Below are positions 44,432-55,190 of a stretch of DNA of 64,000 nucleotides, piece by piece. Both the position numbers and the translations under genes were made by a program. The notes under the pieces were generated by a model. The model was not told the origin of the DNA and ran no database searches. It saw only the letters and a program-made list of their open reading frames with translations. The DNA comes from Mucor racemosus (taxonomy: Eukaryota; Mucoromycota; Mucoromycetes; Mucorales; Mucoraceae): positions 1,488,001 to 1,552,000 of the forward strand of contig JAPEHQ010000009.1 in the NCBI GenBank assembly GCA_027405735.1, given 5' to 3'. Positions within the stretch are counted from its first letter, which is position 1. Each line of letters begins with the position of its first letter.

Positions 44432-46877
44432 ATTCAGGGAGGCTAAACCTTTTGCACCTCTGTGGATCAACACTAAAAGTACCTGCCATTGCAACAGGGG
44501 CTCATTTGAATCCATATTCGTCTAGAACTAGTGAGATTACTGACCTTGGTAGGTGTCAATAGCAGGTAACTAACGTGCCACCAGCTTTAAATCTGTGTAA
44601 ACCTTAATTTTGTTTCAATTTTTATTTACTTTTAAACACCGCTATTTCAGTATGCTTTTTTTTTTGGAGGCATCTCATGGCAGGTGATGTAGCTCATTTG
44701 TTATTTGAGAGATTGAGAAGTATAATAAGTTTAAACAAACATTTTATTTTTATAACAAATCGTTAGGAATTCTAACTTTTCTATGGGATAAATATTTTTT
44801 TTCCACAAATTTCTTAACTTCTTGGACAACTTCTCTACCGTCTCTACATTTGCTATAAGCTTCGATGTAGTCCATCGACCTTCTGAAATAACGTCTGATT
44901 TGAGTCAGGTTACCAGAGGTATCCAGAAAAGAATGGATATTTTTCTCCAGAGACTTGAACGTATAGTCACATCGCAAACGAGCTTCCCTCTTGGCAGCAC
45001 CCCAGTACATTTCAATCCAATTGCATTCGCAATGGTACTTCGGGTATAATTCGAAGATGTGTCCAGATTCTTCAATTATTTCCTGCAAAGCAGATTTCTG
45101 TTGAACAAAATCAGGGCAGTTTTCCAAAAAATGACGAGCACAACAAATGGGATTGACACGTTCGGGAGCACCACAATGCAGTTTCCATTTTTGGCCTTCA
45201 ACATCATGGCCAACCCATCGTCCTCTTTCTTCTAAGATCGACTTGATTCCTTTGAAGTAACGGACCTTCTTCGTCTTGACGCATCCCTTTTTATTCGTGA
45301 TAATCTCTTTATTGTAAAAGAAAGTCTGTGGTTTCCGCAAACCAGTGGCTTTGCAGATATACCAAGTATCACGGAACTGGAACTTCTCATTTAAGGACCA
45401 CGGCTTCTCGTTTAAGGTCATGCGAGTAACCACCAGAGCATCATCAGCGAAAGCGCCATGGTTGGAGCTGTTATCGAAAAGAAAAATAGCTTGACAGTTT
45501 GGATGGAGTGCTTCAAAAAGCCCAATTGCATTTTCTTTCAGCTGTTCAACCATGTGTTTTGAAGTCCACCAACCTTCTCTGGAATCACCTGCTTTAAACA
45601 ACGTCCTAGATGACCAACTTCTGATTTTCATAGTTCCATGACAGGGACATTGGAATTCGCTTACCATTATCGAGGAACCTGGACCCTTCTTACGAATATA
45701 GTTCTCACCATCAGCCAACCACAAGTCATTTTTACCGTCATTAGCGTAGAAGGTGCTTTCATCATGGGTAACGAACACATACTTTTTTTCATAATATTCT
45801 AATCCAACAGGTTCCAACACATCTTCTTCGTTCTCTCCTGTGTAAAAATCCATCTTTTCCATATACTGAAGCATCCTTTGTGACCAAAAATCTCTATATG
45901 CGACCACATCTTCCCGTTCATGGCCATCAAAATAGATAGTCTTTTGGTTTTTTCTATAGGCGTAACCCCATTCATGGAGATACTTGCTGATAGTAGTCTG
46001 ACTTACACATCTATCAGTAACACCTAAGATTGAAGGGACAACCACTTTGTCAATATACTCCTTGATAACGACCAAAGACCGCTCTGCAGGCTTTGTTTTG
46101 CGGATTTCTTCAAGAACAATTTGTTTTACATCAGAATCATTCAGAAAACATTTTCTTTTTGAATGGCAGCCTTGGTTATGGTTTGACAACACACCCTCAC
46201 AAATGAACTCCTTGGCCCATTTAACAATTGTCATAGCACGATAAGTTACGTTGTTTTTAGGCCAGTAGATTCTAGCTGCTTTACGCGAAGCTGAAAGTGT
46301 TTTATCACCTTCAAGTCTTTTGATAAAGTAATAATTGATCGAAGAGTATCGCACAAAATTATAAGTCTCAGTTTTGCTTCCTTCATGCTTCGAGTTCATC
46401 ACCGGCTTCACAAATTCTTGAAGTTTTGGAAATGTTTCTTTTATTTGCATAATTTCTTTGTCCTTAAGACTTAATGCTTGTCGCTCTTCTACAGGAATTG
46501 CTGGGACCAGCGGAACAAAACCAAATCTCTCCAGTTTATGTCTCTCATCGACAGCTTCATTCTCCTTTTCACGTCTCCAGAGTGTCGTCCTTGAATTTTT
46601 CGAATACCAAAAAGGCCTGTTGCTTTTTCTAGTCGTGTCGACTAAAATTTCATTCACTGATCTACGGATTTCAGGATTTGAATTGCACATCTGGGCTGCA
46701 CTGTTTAATTCGGCGATGTCGGAATCAATCATCTCCCAATCTTCATTATCAACACGTATAAACTGGCTTGTATCGCTTTTTACTCTATTTTGATAAGCTT
46801 TTTTTCTAGCTGTGAGTGGAGGCATAGTAATAAAAATTGAGTGTATAGATGATGTAAAACTTTGATCCTCCCTGAAT
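44432..46877 (-). mobile_element. Tc1/mariner-type (ITm) DNA transposon
   Basis: The transposase gene is flanked by inverted ends: ATTCAGGGAGGCTAAAC at 44432 and the reverse complement ATTCAGGGAGGATCAAA ending at 46877, with the first 11 bases identical. TA dinucleotides sit at both edges (44430-44431, and 46877-46878 overlapping the end), close to a TA target duplication, though the exact boundary is off by one base. Length is about 2.45 kb. Confidence 0.75.
44750..46825 (-). CDS. DDE transposase of the Tc1/mariner (ITm) superfamily
   Basis: Intact 691-aa frame. The N-terminal 200 residues are basic/acidic and probably bind DNA. A helix-turn-helix-like part (TISKYLHEWGYAYRKNQKT, about residues 280-300) is typical of Tc1/IS630 enzymes. 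The catalytic region shows THDEST (first Asp, about 353), IFLFDNSSNH (second Asp, about 450) and CNWIEMYWG (Glu, about 604). A Cys/His-rich insert lies between the second Asp and the Glu, making the spacing much longer than in classic mariner. The motif WLADGENYIRKKGPGSSIMV occurs in large fungal transposases of this group. No stops or frameshifts, so it may be active. It sits between secreted-protein genes 3 and 4. Confidence 0.88.
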   Translation of the reverse strand: MPPLTARKKAYQNRVKSDTSQFIRVDNEDWEMIDSDIAELNSAAQMCNSNPEIRRSVNEILVDTTRKSNRPFWYSKNSRTTLWRREKENEAVDERHKLERFGFVPLVPAIPVEERQALSLKDKEIMQIKETFPKLQEFVKPVMNSKHEGSKTETYNFVRYSSINYYFIKRLEGDKTLSASRKAARIYWPKNNVTYRAMTIVKWAKEFICEGVLSNHNQGCHSKRKCFLNDSDVKQIVLEEIRKTKPAERSLVVIKEYIDKVVVPSILGVTDRCVSQTTISKYLHEWGYAYRKNQKTIYFDGHEREDVVAYRDFWSQRMLQYMEKMDFYTGENEEDVLEPVGLEYYEKKYVFVTHDESTFYANDGKNDLWLADGENYIRKKGPGSSIMVSEFQCPCHGTMKIRSWSSRTLFKAGDSREGWWTSKHMVEQLKENAIGLFEALHPNCQAIFLFDNSSNHGAFADDALVVTRMTLNEKPWSLNEKFQFRDTWYICKATGLRKPQTFFYNKEIITNKKGCVKTKKVRYFKGIKSILEERGRWVGHDVEGQKWKLHCGAPERVNPICCARHFLENCPDFVQQKSALQEIIEESGHIFELYPKYHCECNWIEMYWGAAKREARLRCDYTFKSLEKNIHSFLDTSGNLTQIRRYFRRSMDYIEAYSKCRDGREVVQEVKKFVEKKYLSHRKVRIPNDLL

Positions 46878-46944
46878 AATTTAAATAACGGAGTATAACT
46901 TTAATTCTTTGTAGCCAAGCCTTATTTCCTACCCAAAAATATTT

Positions 46945-47580
46945 GCAGTACCGCCTATTTTCAACAGCTATCAGTAAAATGATTTTATAGTAAAAATAAC
47001 TATTAAAGCCATAACAATTGTTCACAAAGGTTTAAATAATGATTGTTATGGCTCTGATTTATTATATCTTTATTTTTCGGAAAGTTGATAGGTCTTGAAA
47101 ATTTTTTTTTGTAAGCTGGTGCTACGTCGATACCCCAGCTTAAAGTCTGCGAAACCACATAATATTTTCAAAGGCCATCCATAAATGATTGCCATAGTAA
47201 AATTCATCACTGCAGTTATTAAAGCTGTTATCAAAACTCTAAACAACAATTGTTATGTATCCGATTTAGTGTCTTAGTATTTTTGAGTAAGTTGATAGCG
47301 AAAATGGTGATTTCAGGTATTGCTTACGTAAGCTGGGTTTAAGGTAAGGAGGTTATGTATCACAAAGTATCCTTGTTTCAAAAGTTACCCTCACCTAAGA
47401 GCACACAGCTTAGATTTTGAAATACCGTCTATTTTCAAAGGCTATCAACAGAATGATTTTATAGTAAAATTAAGTATTCGAGCCATAACAATTGTTTACA
47501 AAGGTTTAAATAATGATTGTTATGGATTTTTTTTATTGTATCGTTAGTTTTGGGTGAGTTGATAGCTCTTGAAAAAAGTT
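46945..47580. repeat. Diverged tandem repeat, about 240 bp unit, each with a hairpin
   Basis: Three related units start near 46945, 47180 and 47425 (CCG(C/T)CTATTTTCAA...GATTTTATAGTAAAA). Units 1 and 3 contain an inverted repeat. In unit 1 GCCATAACAAT (47008-47018) pairs with ATTGTTATGGC (47042-47052). The middle unit is more degraded. They lie next to the transposase element but outside its inverted ends. Confidence 0.7.
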
Positions 47581-47679
47581 AAAATTTGTGCAGGTTTAAA
47601 GTTGGTGGCACGTTAATCTGTAGTTCAAACCTATCGAATGCGTAATGACACATGGAGGCTAGTATCTGAAATACTTGTA

Positions 47680-49320
47680 ATATCTATTCATACCTATATC
47701 CATGTAGAGTGGTAGCTTACTTGCATCAGTATTTATAGAGATCATATTTTCAATTGTTTTCAAAAAAAAGTGCGCAATAAACTATATATGCACTTTGATG
47801 ATGGTTTTCTCAACAGATAGTAGATTGTAAACGTTGCCCTTTGATATCAGCGTGCCAAAGATATATCTCTACTCTCATGTAAATTCAGAAGTTATTAGGA
47901 TCGAAATTCGCTGAGATAGGATTTCTGTTAACGATTTTTTACGGTTGCAAAAATAGGTTTCCAATGGTTTTTAAGTGGTTTTTGAATAATGTATTTGCCC
48001 AATATTCAATCGAATTGCGTAAAACCTTCAACAAAGATCTATCTTTCCTCTATATGTCATTGATATTTTTCCGAAAATAAAAGATTTAATATCAGAATGC
48101 AAGTGTACTGGGCAAAAATGGATCAAAATTGACCAAGATGGGCCTAAAATTGATTATAAACATTTGAGATTTGAGCAGCTAAATTGAGGTACTAATTTTT
48201 TGTATTCACAAGATAGGTCTAATTGATTGCTACTCTGAATTTTTTGTTTTAGCAAAAAATATTGATTTTTCGTCGAGAAAATCAAAATAATAGTTCTTAT
48301 CATAGCTTAAAATCTATCATAATGGGGTTCCAAAAGTTATTTGTTGAAATGAATGAGAAATGATTCAAAAAATAAAACTGCTTAATGTCTCCTGAACTGC
48401 AAAGTAAGCCGACCTAGAGTATTAAGTGGGTCTTGTACAGTTTTGGATTTGGCATCCATTGAAATAAAAATCAGACAAATATTTCACATTAAATTTTGCG
48501 TAAAATGCAATTGAAATTTTGGAGGTTTTTTGAAGATGCACATCACTTTTTATAAGCATGTTTTAAATATAAGTAATGCATATAATGTACAACAAAATTA
48601 TCTATCGATCTAGCTATTGTTGAACCTTTTAGCTACATTTTTCGTAGAGAAAACGAGATTTTTGCCCAATTTTTTTTCAGATTCAGAATTTGGGATGAGG
48701 GTATATAAGGGAAAATTGAAGCTAGAAATGGAAGTACCTTTTTGTACACATTTTTGAGGATATCTCCACGAAAAATCAATATTTTGAAAAACTCTAAATT
48801 GGGTCCGAGAGAGCTTAACAAGTTTAATAACGTGAAGGCAAAAAAAATGTTGCTCAATTTAACCAATATTTTGAAACCTACTATAGAAATGCCAAAAAAA
48901 AAAGAAAAAAAAATGTGCTCAGAATTTTTTTATATTAAAATATGTTATAAAGCATCTCAAAAGGAGTAAGTTTTATTATTAAAAAGTATTAGTGTAGCTT
49001 AATTATTTCTAGAGATATGAAGCCTCAAAGTTTTCAATCTTTTAGCAGTGAAATACGCGTAAAAAACTGAAACCTTAGCACTGAAAAATTAATACCAACT
49101 GCAAAAAATATGATATTTTTGGATACTTATTTTTTAATTAAAGCTGAACATCTCAGGTACATTAGCATATAATTTTATCCTTGTGTTAGTTAGTGAAAAA
49201 AAAAGTTGAGCAGGGATGAAAAGTGGGACCCAGTTTTCAAGGAGAAAGCAGTGAATTTTACCAATTTTTGAGCCTTTTCTGATATATAGAATAAATTTAA
49301 GGATAAGCAGCATAATGAAA
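47680..49320. repeat. Dispersed 1.6-kb repeat, copy B
   Basis: Same order of blocks as 34490-36095, in the same orientation, with many substitutions and small indels. No coding potential is evident apart from the shared - strand peptide frame (48633-48866). Confidence 0.75.
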
Positions 49321-50454
49321 TCAATTTATTTTTGCTTGTAATTGCCTAAGGTATGTTCTAAAAAAATATTTGTTAGTATGAAGTTAGTTATAAAAAAGAG
49401 AGCACGTTTTGATTTTGAAGATTGAAAAATTATAAAAATTAAAATTTTTGGGATCAAAATGTGCATGAATCGTATATGGTTAATTTTTGATTATATCTAT
49501 AAGGATCGAGAGGTCGATTTTGTTCATGTTTTAATAACTCCAAAAAATCGAGACAAAACTATGGCAAGAAGCTATTTGATCCGAGAAATAATTTTTGCTA
49601 AATATGAGATTCAGAATTATGCAAAAACGCCAAAATAATTTTGTTTTTATCGTGATTTCATTATGAGTATTCGTGATTCATGATATATATTGTATCGTTT
49701 AGCTGCATTTTTGCCTTTTAATACTTTGATCTGATATGCCAGTAAATAATAAGGTTAATATTTGATTTCATAGTTTCTGTTAAAACGCCTACTTGCTCGC
49801 AACACAGCATTTGCTACAGAATGAGGTGCCTCAAATTATCCCCAAAAGTTAATATTTTGAATAAAATACCCATCCATATGCAAACTACTTATATTATTAT
49901 CAAAGCAATATCTTCGACAATACAATTAAAAGTAGATAACAGGTTTCAGACATGAAATAAATCATTTAAACAAACCAAGGAAATATATGTTTTTATGAAT
50001 GTAAGGACAAGAATCCTGATTCATCCTCAAACTAATGCAGACTTTTCCTCTTACAGTAGATTATAAATATCAGTAAAGTATATAGTAATTATCATATATG
50101 CCAATAATCATAGGTACAATTGAAATAACATTTTATGTGTATATGCTTCTGCAATTATTTCACTGATTTTTTAAACCCCAAAATCTTCCTTCTTTGACTA
50201 CAGTCTGTTGCCCGAAAACCTTTTTTTCATTACCGAGAACTAGAAAGCAATAACCAATTTCCTTAATTACTTTACAGTAGTATACTTGTATCAAATTTTG
50301 CCGAATTGTGATAACTAACAGAAAATTTTAAATTTGAGAACAAATAAAACTGGAGTTTATTTAATGATATTGATTATGTAATTACACTATATCTTCGTAG
50401 ATAAAAGATAATTGGCACCAAATGTGTACCAAAAAAAACGAAAATCTGATTCAT

Positions 50455-51411
50455 TTAATAAACATCAGCTTCAACAGCATTATCATCTTCAAGCCCATCA
50501 GTTGCTGCAGCATAATCATCTTCAAGCCCATCAGCTGCTACAGCATTATCATCTCCAAGCTCAGCAGCTGTTGCAGCATTATCATCTCCAAGCTCATCAG
50601 CTGCTACAGAATAATAATCTCCAAACTCATCTTCGTCTTCTTCATCTTCATCTTCTTCATCTTCATCTTCTTCATCTTCGTCTTCTTCATCTTCATCTTC
50701 CTCTTCTTCATCTTCTTCTTCTTCGTCTTCTTCTTCTTCATCCTCCTCATCTTCATCTTCTTCATCGTCGTTGAATGAAGTAAGTTCTGCAACGGTATCC
50801 GTAATAGCAGAAGTAATGTCAGAATCAGCATTTTCAGGATTAACTTCGTCTTCTATAGCGGCAGATTCAAGATTGGCATCAGCAGTTTCAGCAGCGTTGG
50901 TACTAGCTTCATTAGCAATTAAAGAATTTACTTGAGCTTCATCTACAGTAGCAGCAGGACCGATATCAGACTCATCAACAGCAGCAGAACTCGCTTGATC
51001 ATCATCTATAGATGCAGAATTAACAAAAGTAGCATCTTCTGAAGCAGCATAAATATCAGAATCATCAAAAGTAGAAGAATATAACTCTGCTTCAACTTCT
51101 TTAGTGGAATCAGAACTGACATCAGATTCTGGCTCTGGGCTTGCGTGTTTGTTTGAGCCATGACGTTTTAATAATCTTCTGCGAGACAATCTTAAGGATC
51201 TTTTCAAAGGAAGAGATCCACTGTTTTCAGCAACAGCTCCAGTAACGCAAGGAACAATTGCTCCAGCTTGATCAGTGGTTACACATTCAGAAATACCAGC
51301 AGCAACATTTGTAGCTGTACCAGCGGCACCAGATACATCAACACCATATACAGAAGATGTTGAAATGAAAATGGCAGCAATTGAAAAAAGAGATAGAATA
51401 TTAAGACGCAT
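50455..51411 (-). CDS. Secreted acidic protein with tandem C-terminal repeats (family member 4)
   Basis: Single exon, 318 aa. Signal peptide MRLNILSLFSIAAIFISTSSVYG. Two Cys (CVTTDQAGAIVPC) are followed by a basic cluster SLPLKRSLRLSRRRLLKRHG with several kexin-type sites. A long Ala/Ser/Asp/Glu region follows, then an almost pure Asp/Glu run of about 50 residues, and four 11-residue repeats of the type (E/G)L(G/E)DD(N/Y)A(V/A). The Cys pair and basic cluster match family member 5 at 52433 (APIKRSVNLSRRKLFQRR). Processing after the basic cluster would release the acidic portion; this is inference. A TATATATATTT box lies about 75 bp upstream. Function is unknown. Confidence 0.8.
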   Translation of the reverse strand: MRLNILSLFSIAAIFISTSSVYGVDVSGAAGTATNVAAGISECVTTDQAGAIVPCVTGAVAENSGSLPLKRSLRLSRRRLLKRHGSNKHASPEPESDVSSDSTKEVEAELYSSTFDDSDIYAASEDATFVNSASIDDDQASSAAVDESDIGPAATVDEAQVNSLIANEASTNAAETADANLESAAIEDEVNPENADSDITSAITDTVAELTSFNDDEEDEDEEDEEEEDEEEEDEEEEDEDEEDEDEEDEDEEDEDEEDEDEFGDYYSVAADELGDDNAATAAELGDDNAVAADGLEDDYAAATDGLEDDNAVEADVY

Positions 51412-52432
51412 TGTAAATGTAATAAATAGTTATAAGAGTAAAGAGAATTAGATAAATACAAAATGATGATCCTTCTCTCTTATATATATTTACAAGAACT
51501 GTCATTGATTTAACCATTTACGAAGCTAGAAAATGTGTTTAACATTGGCTTTTATTTCATTATATATATTTATTTGAAACCTCCCCTTTTCGAATTGTAT
51601 CTCCCTCTTTTTTGAAGAATACATCAAATATGCCTTGATTTTAAAATTTTTTTTCTGCTTTCAAAGTTAATTTATAATATGAAGAATATTTTGATAGTTA
51701 TGTATATTATCTAAACTGCATATATGTATTTTTTAAATGAGAAAGATATTCCTTGGGAAGCTGCAAAAGGTATTTGGTCGGTATGTTTTTCTGATATCCA
51801 GGCGCTTATTTTTAATCATCTATATTTTGGAACATGGTGCCTTTTTAATTGAAAAAAAAAGAAATTACAGGAGCATAAGCTACTTTATGCAATGAACTTA
51901 TTGCGCTTTATTTTCTAAATCTTGTTTTCTGGATACAAGTAAAAATTCTTTAAAATCGGTAGCATAAAATAGCAAAATATGAACTTGGTGGTGATGTATA
52001 GTTTAAATGAGGAGGTCTATTAAACAACTCCTTTTTTTATTATGAATATACAGTTTTGGTACCAAAGCTAAATTGTAAAAAGAGAAAAAAATAAGGGGGA
52101 TCGGCTCTGACTCCTTGTCCAAAGAGCTTTTGAATAATGTAATAGGCGTCTTTAACCTTTGATACCAAAATATCTCTAAATTTATTCGATTCGCAACATA
52201 AATATTATAGAAGCACAATTTTTCTCCCCAAATAGCTATACGCTTTATGTTTAAATTAAACTACCAAGATATTGAGGTACAACTAAAAGTGTCTTTATTT
52301 ATTAATATTAATTAAGCATACATAAAAACGAAAAAAAAAAAGAGATGGACACATTTGAATCTGAAGTAAACTATATCTTTTTGAAAGATAAACATTATTT
52401 GGTAACAAAAAAGGGCACCAAAAGTATTAAAT
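51412..52432. other. Intergenic region between secreted-protein genes 4 and 5
   Basis: AT-rich spacer of 1 kb. No gene or repeat was recognised beyond homopolymer runs. Confidence 0.5.
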
Positions 52433-53101
52433 TTAACGACGGCCAGCAGGTGCAGCGTCTCCAAGCTCATCAGCTTCTTCTTCTTCTTCTTCAACTTCCT
52501 CTTCGTCAACTTCTTCTTCGTCAACTTCTTCTTCATCTACTTCTTCTTCATCTTCACCATCAACGGTAGAACGCTTACGTCTCTTTCCTTTATCATCCTC
52601 ATCTTCTTCGTCTTCATCTTCTTCGTCTTCATCAGCCTTGCGACGAGTTAATTCGTTCTCGTCTTCTTCTTCCTCGTTTTCATCTTCTTCATCGTCTGTA
52701 ACTGGTTGAGCTTCATTGGTAGCTGTAGATTCGGTAGCAGCATCAATATTAGCATTAGATTTAGAAGCGTCAGTGACAGCACCAGTTTCAGCACGACGTT
52801 GGAATAACTTTCTACGAGAAAGGTTAACAGATCTCTTGATAGGAGCAATTGCAGCTTTAGGATTCTCTGACAAACAAGCAAGAACATCGCCCAAAATACA
52901 ATCAGTAATACCACCATCAGTTACTCTGTCAGTGATATCACCAGTAGCATCACGTACACCTCCATTTCCGATATCACTAGTAGCATCTCCAACCTTATTG
53001 TCTCCAAGGTTTTCAAGAACATCTCCAACAGGAACAGCACGAACAGAAATTGCCATGAATATGGTAGCAGCTAAACCAAGAGAAAGAGTATTAAAACGCA
53101 T
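52433..53101 (-). CDS. Secreted acidic protein (family member 5)
   Basis: Single exon, 222 aa from the ATG at 53101. The in-frame ATG at 53182 is rejected because it would bury the signal peptide. Signal peptide MRFNTLSLGLAATIFMAISV. A Gly/Asp repeat region follows (GDATSDIGNGG...), then a Cys pair (CILGDVLAC), then IAPIKRSVNLSRRKLFQRRAE, the basic cluster shared with member 4. The C-terminal half is Glu/Asp with dibasic islands (LTRRKAD, GKRRKRS) and tandem DEEEV units, ending PAGRR. A TTTATATAAAA box lies about 100 bp upstream (53198-53208). All five genes share strand, signal peptide and acidic design, so a common origin is likely. Confidence 0.8.
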   Translation of the reverse strand: MRFNTLSLGLAATIFMAISVRAVPVGDVLENLGDNKVGDATSDIGNGGVRDATGDITDRVTDGGITDCILGDVLACLSENPKAAIAPIKRSVNLSRRKLFQRRAETGAVTDASKSNANIDAATESTATNEAQPVTDDEEDENEEEEDENELTRRKADEDEEDEDEEDEDDKGKRRKRSTVDGEDEEEVDEEEVDEEEVDEEEVEEEEEEADELGDAAPAGRR

Positions 53102-54669
53102 TTTGTATAGTGTTTGTTTGAAAGAGAAAAAGTGGATAAAATTGATGCTTTTATTCTGATGAAAGAGAAATTGAAAAATCAAGTGAATTTCTGATCTTTT
53201 TTATATAAAAATTTCGACAACTAAATGAATTGTTTATTTGTTGCAAATACAGAGTCTTGTTATATAAATGTATGCAGTGGCAGGGGCAATACTGCATATA
53301 ATATGCTGCTATTGGAACCAACTTTTTCCATAATATACGTTATTTTTCAATATTGCACCATTTGATACTTTGAAAATAACTCCTTTAAAAAGACAATAAA
53401 TTAATATAAAGACTATTATGTCAATATATATATACACAAGATACACTTTCATTTTGATACTGGTTGATGCTCTGCTTATTAAACGATGTTTTCCTACATC
53501 GAGGAAATAAATATATTTTATATCGTACATAACAGGTTTTAAGCATGACAGAGACTATCACATAAACAAATACACAAAAGATGCCTTTGTATTTTATTTG
53601 CAAGTATGTTTATATTCTTTGTATATACATTTACTTCATGCCGCATATGAATCAAAGAACATGATCTTCAGCGCGAAAATAATGATGCAAGGACAATCTC
53701 TTCTCCTAAATTTTGTTACACAACAAAACCTATTTATCCCCAAACAAGAGTAGATCTCTTTGTAAATATGCTCTCCCCCCTTTGTTATTTTCTATCACCA
53801 CATATATTGAAAGGGATGACTGTATAGAGGGGAGTAGTCAAAGAAGCAATATTCCTTAATAATAAAAATGCGTAGGGTCTTATTATGTTGCCGAGTTAAT
53901 GTAACTACAAGATTAATACAAAAACTAACTGTACTTATTGTTAGCTTATATATATATTAACAGTACAAACTTTATTTCGGTAATCATAAATATAAAGGTA
54001 AGATCATACACCATTTATGCAGGGTTTTTTTTTTCTAAAATGCAAATGGGTTGTGTGCAAACCAAATTTTACAGTTGTTGGCGTAAATAAAAGAAGATCT
54101 TTGTTCTTTATTTATAGAATAATCTGTGCATTTTTGCCACAATTATTTACAACATGTAAGCGTTATGTTGCAATTTATTTTATCCCAGTCGCTTGATTTA
54201 TACGCCAAATATACATTGTAAATAATGGAACAAAACTGAAGGCATTCCTAGTCGAAATGCATGGAATATGTTACTTTTACTGAAATAAAACCTGTCTCTA
54301 ATTTACACTTTTATATATCTACTCATACATATTGTATATTTTTATTTTCCAAGAAGCAGCAACAATGAGGCTATACATATTCATTGGTTAAATCGCTGCA
54401 TGGAACAATTTTTTTTTCAGAATAAATAAAGATCAGCAATCTTAATGCGTAAACATATCAATATATAAGCTAAACAACTACTAAGATTTTATATTTTGGT
54501 GAAAAAAAAATAAAAATAAATAATAAAATAAAAGAATGCATATACAATGACTGAAGCTCAATTTGATTTTTCTTTGCGGTTTGAACGCTTGAAATTCTGG
54601 TACAAGTTATTTATTCGTTGGTGACTTTTTTGGGCCTTTACGTTTCATTTGTTCTCTGGTTGATCATCA
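53102..54669. other. Intergenic region
   Basis: Promoter side of family member 5 followed by 1.4 kb of AT-rich sequence. No gene was recognised. The last 120 bp border the Fanzor relic and may include more of its decayed 3' part. Confidence 0.5.
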
Positions 54670-55190
54670 TTATATTTCCTCAAATATAAATTTAATTTGG
54701 GTATTTTCAGATCGAATAGCGTTATAAAATGAGTTTCGAGAAGTTTTGACATTGCTGCATGATTCTTGATTTAACTTGCTTTCAATAAATCCTTGGTATT
54801 CGCTTGTACGGTTTGGGGCAAAATGCATCTTGAGGAAAACTTTAATGAGTTTGTTTAATGCCTTGTTGATGATTCTGTTGTTCGGCCACATATTCTTAAA
54901 ACTGATTTTGTAAAGATTCAAGAATGTTAGCATGAGCTCACGGGCAGATACTGCAGTGATTTCAACGATCAAAGAGGTTAAAGCGTAGTTGCTTTGAGTC
55001 AATACATTGGATACAGGATATGATGCTGCTGTAGATCTTCGATCACTATAAATTGAAGTGTGTAAAGATTGTATATGTTTTTCTTTGAAAAGCAAGCCAA
55101 AATTCTTACAGAACGGCTCTGAGCAAAGCACGTTTGTAGAAAGAGATAGGTTAGAAACAATACTATCAAATTGCCCTTGTAATATACACC
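54670..55190 (-). pseudogene. Decayed Fanzor fragment (middle region)
   Basis: The - strand encodes a stretch that matches part of the intact Fanzor at 56373-60369. FKNMWPNNRIINKALNKL corresponds to FMNMWADNTIVNKALNRL, followed by FLKMHFAPNR versus ILLIVHLSPAR. The preceding LFKEKH...HTSIYS corresponds to LFQEAH...HSTYFG. The frame is open for 153 aa, but start, N-terminal and nuclease parts are missing and a stop follows. It is diverged (roughly half the residues match in the best part), so it is not a recent copy of the neighbour. Orientation is opposite to the intact gene. Confidence 0.75.

Larger units (their letters stand above)
46878..50454. other. Repeat-rich region without genes
   Basis: It holds a tandem hairpin repeat (46945-47580) and copy B of the dispersed repeat (47680-49320). 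From 49320 to 50454 it is AT-rich, with nothing recognisable. Confidence 0.5.

Noticed and set aside
50412..50778. Leu/His-rich and Phe/Ile-rich + strand frames
   Set aside because: They are antisense readings of the GAA/GAC repeat in secreted-protein gene 4.
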